A DNA stretch of 6,485 nt from Candidatus Nanopelagicales bacterium (GTDB taxonomy: Bacteria; Actinomycetota; Actinomycetes; S36-B12; UBA5976), in the NCBI GenBank assembly GCA_030831445.1, contig JAURLB010000020.1:1-6485 (forward strand), written 5' to 3'. The notes under the pieces are model-generated. The model was not told the origin of the DNA, did not search any database, and saw nothing but the letters and a program-made list of their open reading frames with translations. Position numbers and translations under genes: made by a program. Positions 5,418 to 6,485 of the stretch are shown here, piece by piece (the first letter of the stretch is position 1; every line of letters starts with the position of its first letter).

Positions 5418-5564
5418 CTATTTCATGCCCATCCATTTGCCCAATTTGCGTTGCCTACCGGACTTCGTAGTTGGAATTCCGGTCGCTTTAGACACTTTGC
5501 GTAGCAGCCAAGTAATCCCTAAGGCACGCTTCCAGGAGAAAGGAATTCCAGGACCAAGCTTCAT
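5418..5564 (-). CDS. 48-residue basic protein, translationally coupled to the YbjN-like gene
   Basis: ATG 5564 is one base past the TGA stop (5568-5566) of the upstream gene. A good ribosome site, GGAGAGG (5577-5571), sits 6 nt before it inside that gene's end. The protein starts MKLGPGIPFSWKRALGI and contains GIPTTKSGRQRKLG; it is rich in Lys and Arg and has no membrane segment. The frame is open upstream to 5654, but that extension overlaps the preceding gene and looks out of character (PCCTRR). The pattern S-F-S-W-K-R-A-x-G-I followed by TGIP-x-T-x-SGRQRK-x-G recalls a family of very short basic proteins scattered in Gram-positive genomes; I cannot confirm this or name it. Binding to nucleic acid or to the neighbouring chaperone or AAA+ protein is possible but unproven. 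Confidence 0.7.
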   Translation of the reverse strand: MKLGPGIPFSWKRALGITWLLRKVSKATGIPTTKSGRQRKLGKWMGMK

Positions 5565-5565
5565 A

Positions 5566-6006
5566 TCAATCCTCTCCAAACATCTGACCACCGAATTTCT
5601 GATGCAACTCAGTATCAAGTTCAACCGACGTGTACAGCACGGCACCGACGGCATTCAGTAATTCTGATTCGTCCAAATCCACGGCAAGTATGGTGTGAGA
5701 AAACAGCAGCTCCGGATAGCCACCCTCCGGAAGAATCAGCTGAACGTGGCCGAATGCGAAGTCTTGCCCTTCTGTAGCCACCCATTTATATAGATCCTGA
5801 GTTGGTTCAAAGGAATTGATAAGTGGGCAGAAGAGACGAACGATGAAATCTTTTTGATTTTCCCCGAATGTCCTTTCTCTTACCCGAACAAACAAATGTG
5901 CCGATTCATAATTGATATGAAAATCACCGTCTTTATCCATTCGAATTGGATAATTCTCCATCAATATTCGTTGGACTTTTTCCTTTACTTGCTCCAAGGT
6001 TTGCAT
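5566..6006 (-). CDS. YbjN / CesT-like (TY-Chap) domain protein
   Basis: 146 residues, soluble, acidic at the C-terminus, no signal peptide. The visible pattern is a first helix (LEQVKEKVQRILMENY), then strands DGDFHINYESAHLFVRVRE and DFIVRLFCPLINSFEP. A helix-loop (DLYKWVATEGQDFAFGHVQL) comes next, followed by a strand (LLFSHTILAV) and a final helix (DESELLNAVGAVLYTSVEL). This order, with the Leu-Tyr-x-Trp helix and the H-T-x-L strand, is what I know of the YbjN/type III chaperone-like peptide-binding fold common in Actinobacteria; no search was done. The start at ATG 6006 is well supported by TAGGAGG (6020-6014) 7 nt upstream. That site overlaps the stop codon of the AAA+ gene, so the two are tightly coupled. 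It may act as a substrate-binding partner of that ATPase. Confidence 0.7.
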   Translation of the reverse strand: MQTLEQVKEKVQRILMENYPIRMDKDGDFHINYESAHLFVRVRERTFGENQKDFIVRLFCPLINSFEPTQDLYKWVATEGQDFAFGHVQLILPEGGYPELLFSHTILAVDLDESELLNAVGAVLYTSVELDTELHQKFGGQMFGED

Positions 6007-6013
6007 TTCTCTT

Positions 6014-6020
6014 CCTCCTA
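6014..6020 (-). promoter_or_regulatory. Ribosome binding site overlapping the AAA+ gene's stop codon
   Basis: TAGGAGG on the minus strand contains the TAG stop of the AAA+ ATPase gene (6020-6018) and lies 7 nt before ATG 6006. It is a near-perfect Shine-Dalgarno sequence that couples translation of the two genes. Confidence 0.75.
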
Positions 6021-6485
6021 AATATATGAATTCGGTCCGAATCCAATTTGCTTTTTCTGTTCTTTAGTCAAAACTGGCATATCCTCCGCTGTAATCGTTC
6101 GAAGCTCTCGCTCTGTTGCTAATGCGCCAAGAGAGGCAGTTCGATTCACCAAATTTCGCTCAGCAGCTTCAAGTATGTTTTCTGCACTCCGAGCATTTCC
6201 AAATCCTGGGTCCTGTCGCATTGCCTCAAGCAGTACACAAATACTCGACTTGGCTTCATCGGTTATCTCAAGATTCATTTTTTCGGAAATCAGTACTGCG
6301 ATTTCTAGGAGTTCCTCAACCGAATAATCTGCAAATTCGATAAATGTAGGAATTCGAGATTTAAGTCCAGCATTCGTCTCGATGTAGTCCTTTATCGGTT
6401 CGGTATATCCAGCAAGAATCACCATCAAGCGCTCTCTGCGGTCTTCCATTTGCTTGACCAAACAGTCAGTCACTTCAGCACCAAA
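6018..6485 (-). CDS. CbxX/CfxQ (SpoVK-like) AAA+ ATPase, C-terminal part (5' end outside window)
   Basis: About 155 residues are visible; the frame stays open to the right edge (F-G-A-E-V-TDCLVKQMEDRRERL), so the GTG at 6473 is internal and the start is outside. FG-x-E-x-x-x-x-LVKQMEDRRERLMVILAGY is the stretch after Walker B in this family and holds the sensor-1 region. NAGLKSRIPTFIEFADYS contains the Ser-Arg finger, and FGNARSAENILEAA resembles the sensor-2 region. The C-terminus is a short alpha-helical lid. Family members such as Rubisco activase CbbX, SpoVK and the C-terminal half of type VII secretion EccA are hexameric protein remodelers. The visible part cannot decide which. The ATPase core (Walker A and B) is outside the window. 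It is followed by, and coupled to, the YbjN-like gene, which suggests a joint chaperone role. Confidence 0.82.
   Translation of the reverse strand, partial: FGAEVTDCLVKQMEDRRERLMVILAGYTEPIKDYIETNAGLKSRIPTFIEFADYSVEELLEIAVLISEKMNLEITDEAKSSICVLLEAMRQDPGFGNARSAENILEAAERNLVNRTASLGALATERELRTITAEDMPVLTKEQKKQIGFGPNSYI

Noticed and set aside
5565..5654. Longer 78-residue version of the 48-residue protein
   Set aside because: The extra 30 residues lie inside the YbjN-like gene in another frame, and no ribosome site precedes 5654, while ATG 5564 has a well-spaced GGAGAGG.
5191..5661. 156-residue plus-strand open frame
   Set aside because: It lies antisense to the DUF4190 gene, its promoter, the 48-residue gene and the end of the YbjN-like gene, all better supported by ribosome sites and family motifs. 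Its own sequence shows no domain.

Overview
The window looks like part of a chromosome from a fairly low-GC actinobacterium (mid-40s percent GC by eye; not calculated). This rests on protein resemblance: an actinobacterial-type HExxH metallohydrolase, a YbjN/CesT-like 'TY-Chap' protein next to a CbxX-type AAA+ ATPase, and small DUF4190, DUF2752 and TM2 membrane proteins with Pro/Gln/Gly-rich tails. Two possible leaderless starts (TAnnnT, then 7 nt, then ATG) also fit. The species cannot be named.

Layout. At the left edge (1-257, +) is the C-terminal part of a small zinc metallohydrolase. It converges, with a 4-nt gap, on a minus-strand pair of GYF_2-like/TM2 membrane proteins (2705 to 1665, then 1623 to 262). 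The two share an almost identical C-terminal ~115 residues but have diverged N-terminal membrane regions. Divergent from them is a plus-strand pair: a 127-residue soluble protein of unknown family (2776-3159), then a PrsW-type intramembrane protease (to 4205). The PrsW frame has no credible start codon. It is joined to the upstream gene by an A_AAA_AAG slippery heptamer directly before that gene's TAG stop, so the two may be expressed as a 476-residue fusion.

From 4213 to the right edge everything lies on the minus strand. In transcription order: the C-terminal part of a CbxX/CfxQ-type AAA+ ATPase (6485-6018, start outside the window), a YbjN/TY-Chap-like protein (6006-5566) and a 48-residue basic protein (5564-5418), all tightly coupled. 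Then comes a recognisable promoter (TTGATG-17-TATAAA) driving a DUF4190 protein (5352-5071), a third GYF_2-like/TM2 protein (5033-4563) with its own possible leaderless promoter, and a DUF2752 protein (4551-4213).

How the genes may work together (inference). The centre is a cluster of small membrane proteins: three GYF_2-TM2 paralogues, DUF4190 and DUF2752, around one PrsW membrane protease. The right-hand operon looks like a chaperone module of AAA+ remodeler plus peptide-binding-chaperone fold. No mobile elements, CRISPR arrays, tRNAs or rRNAs were seen, and no gene-free stretch exceeds about 70 bases.
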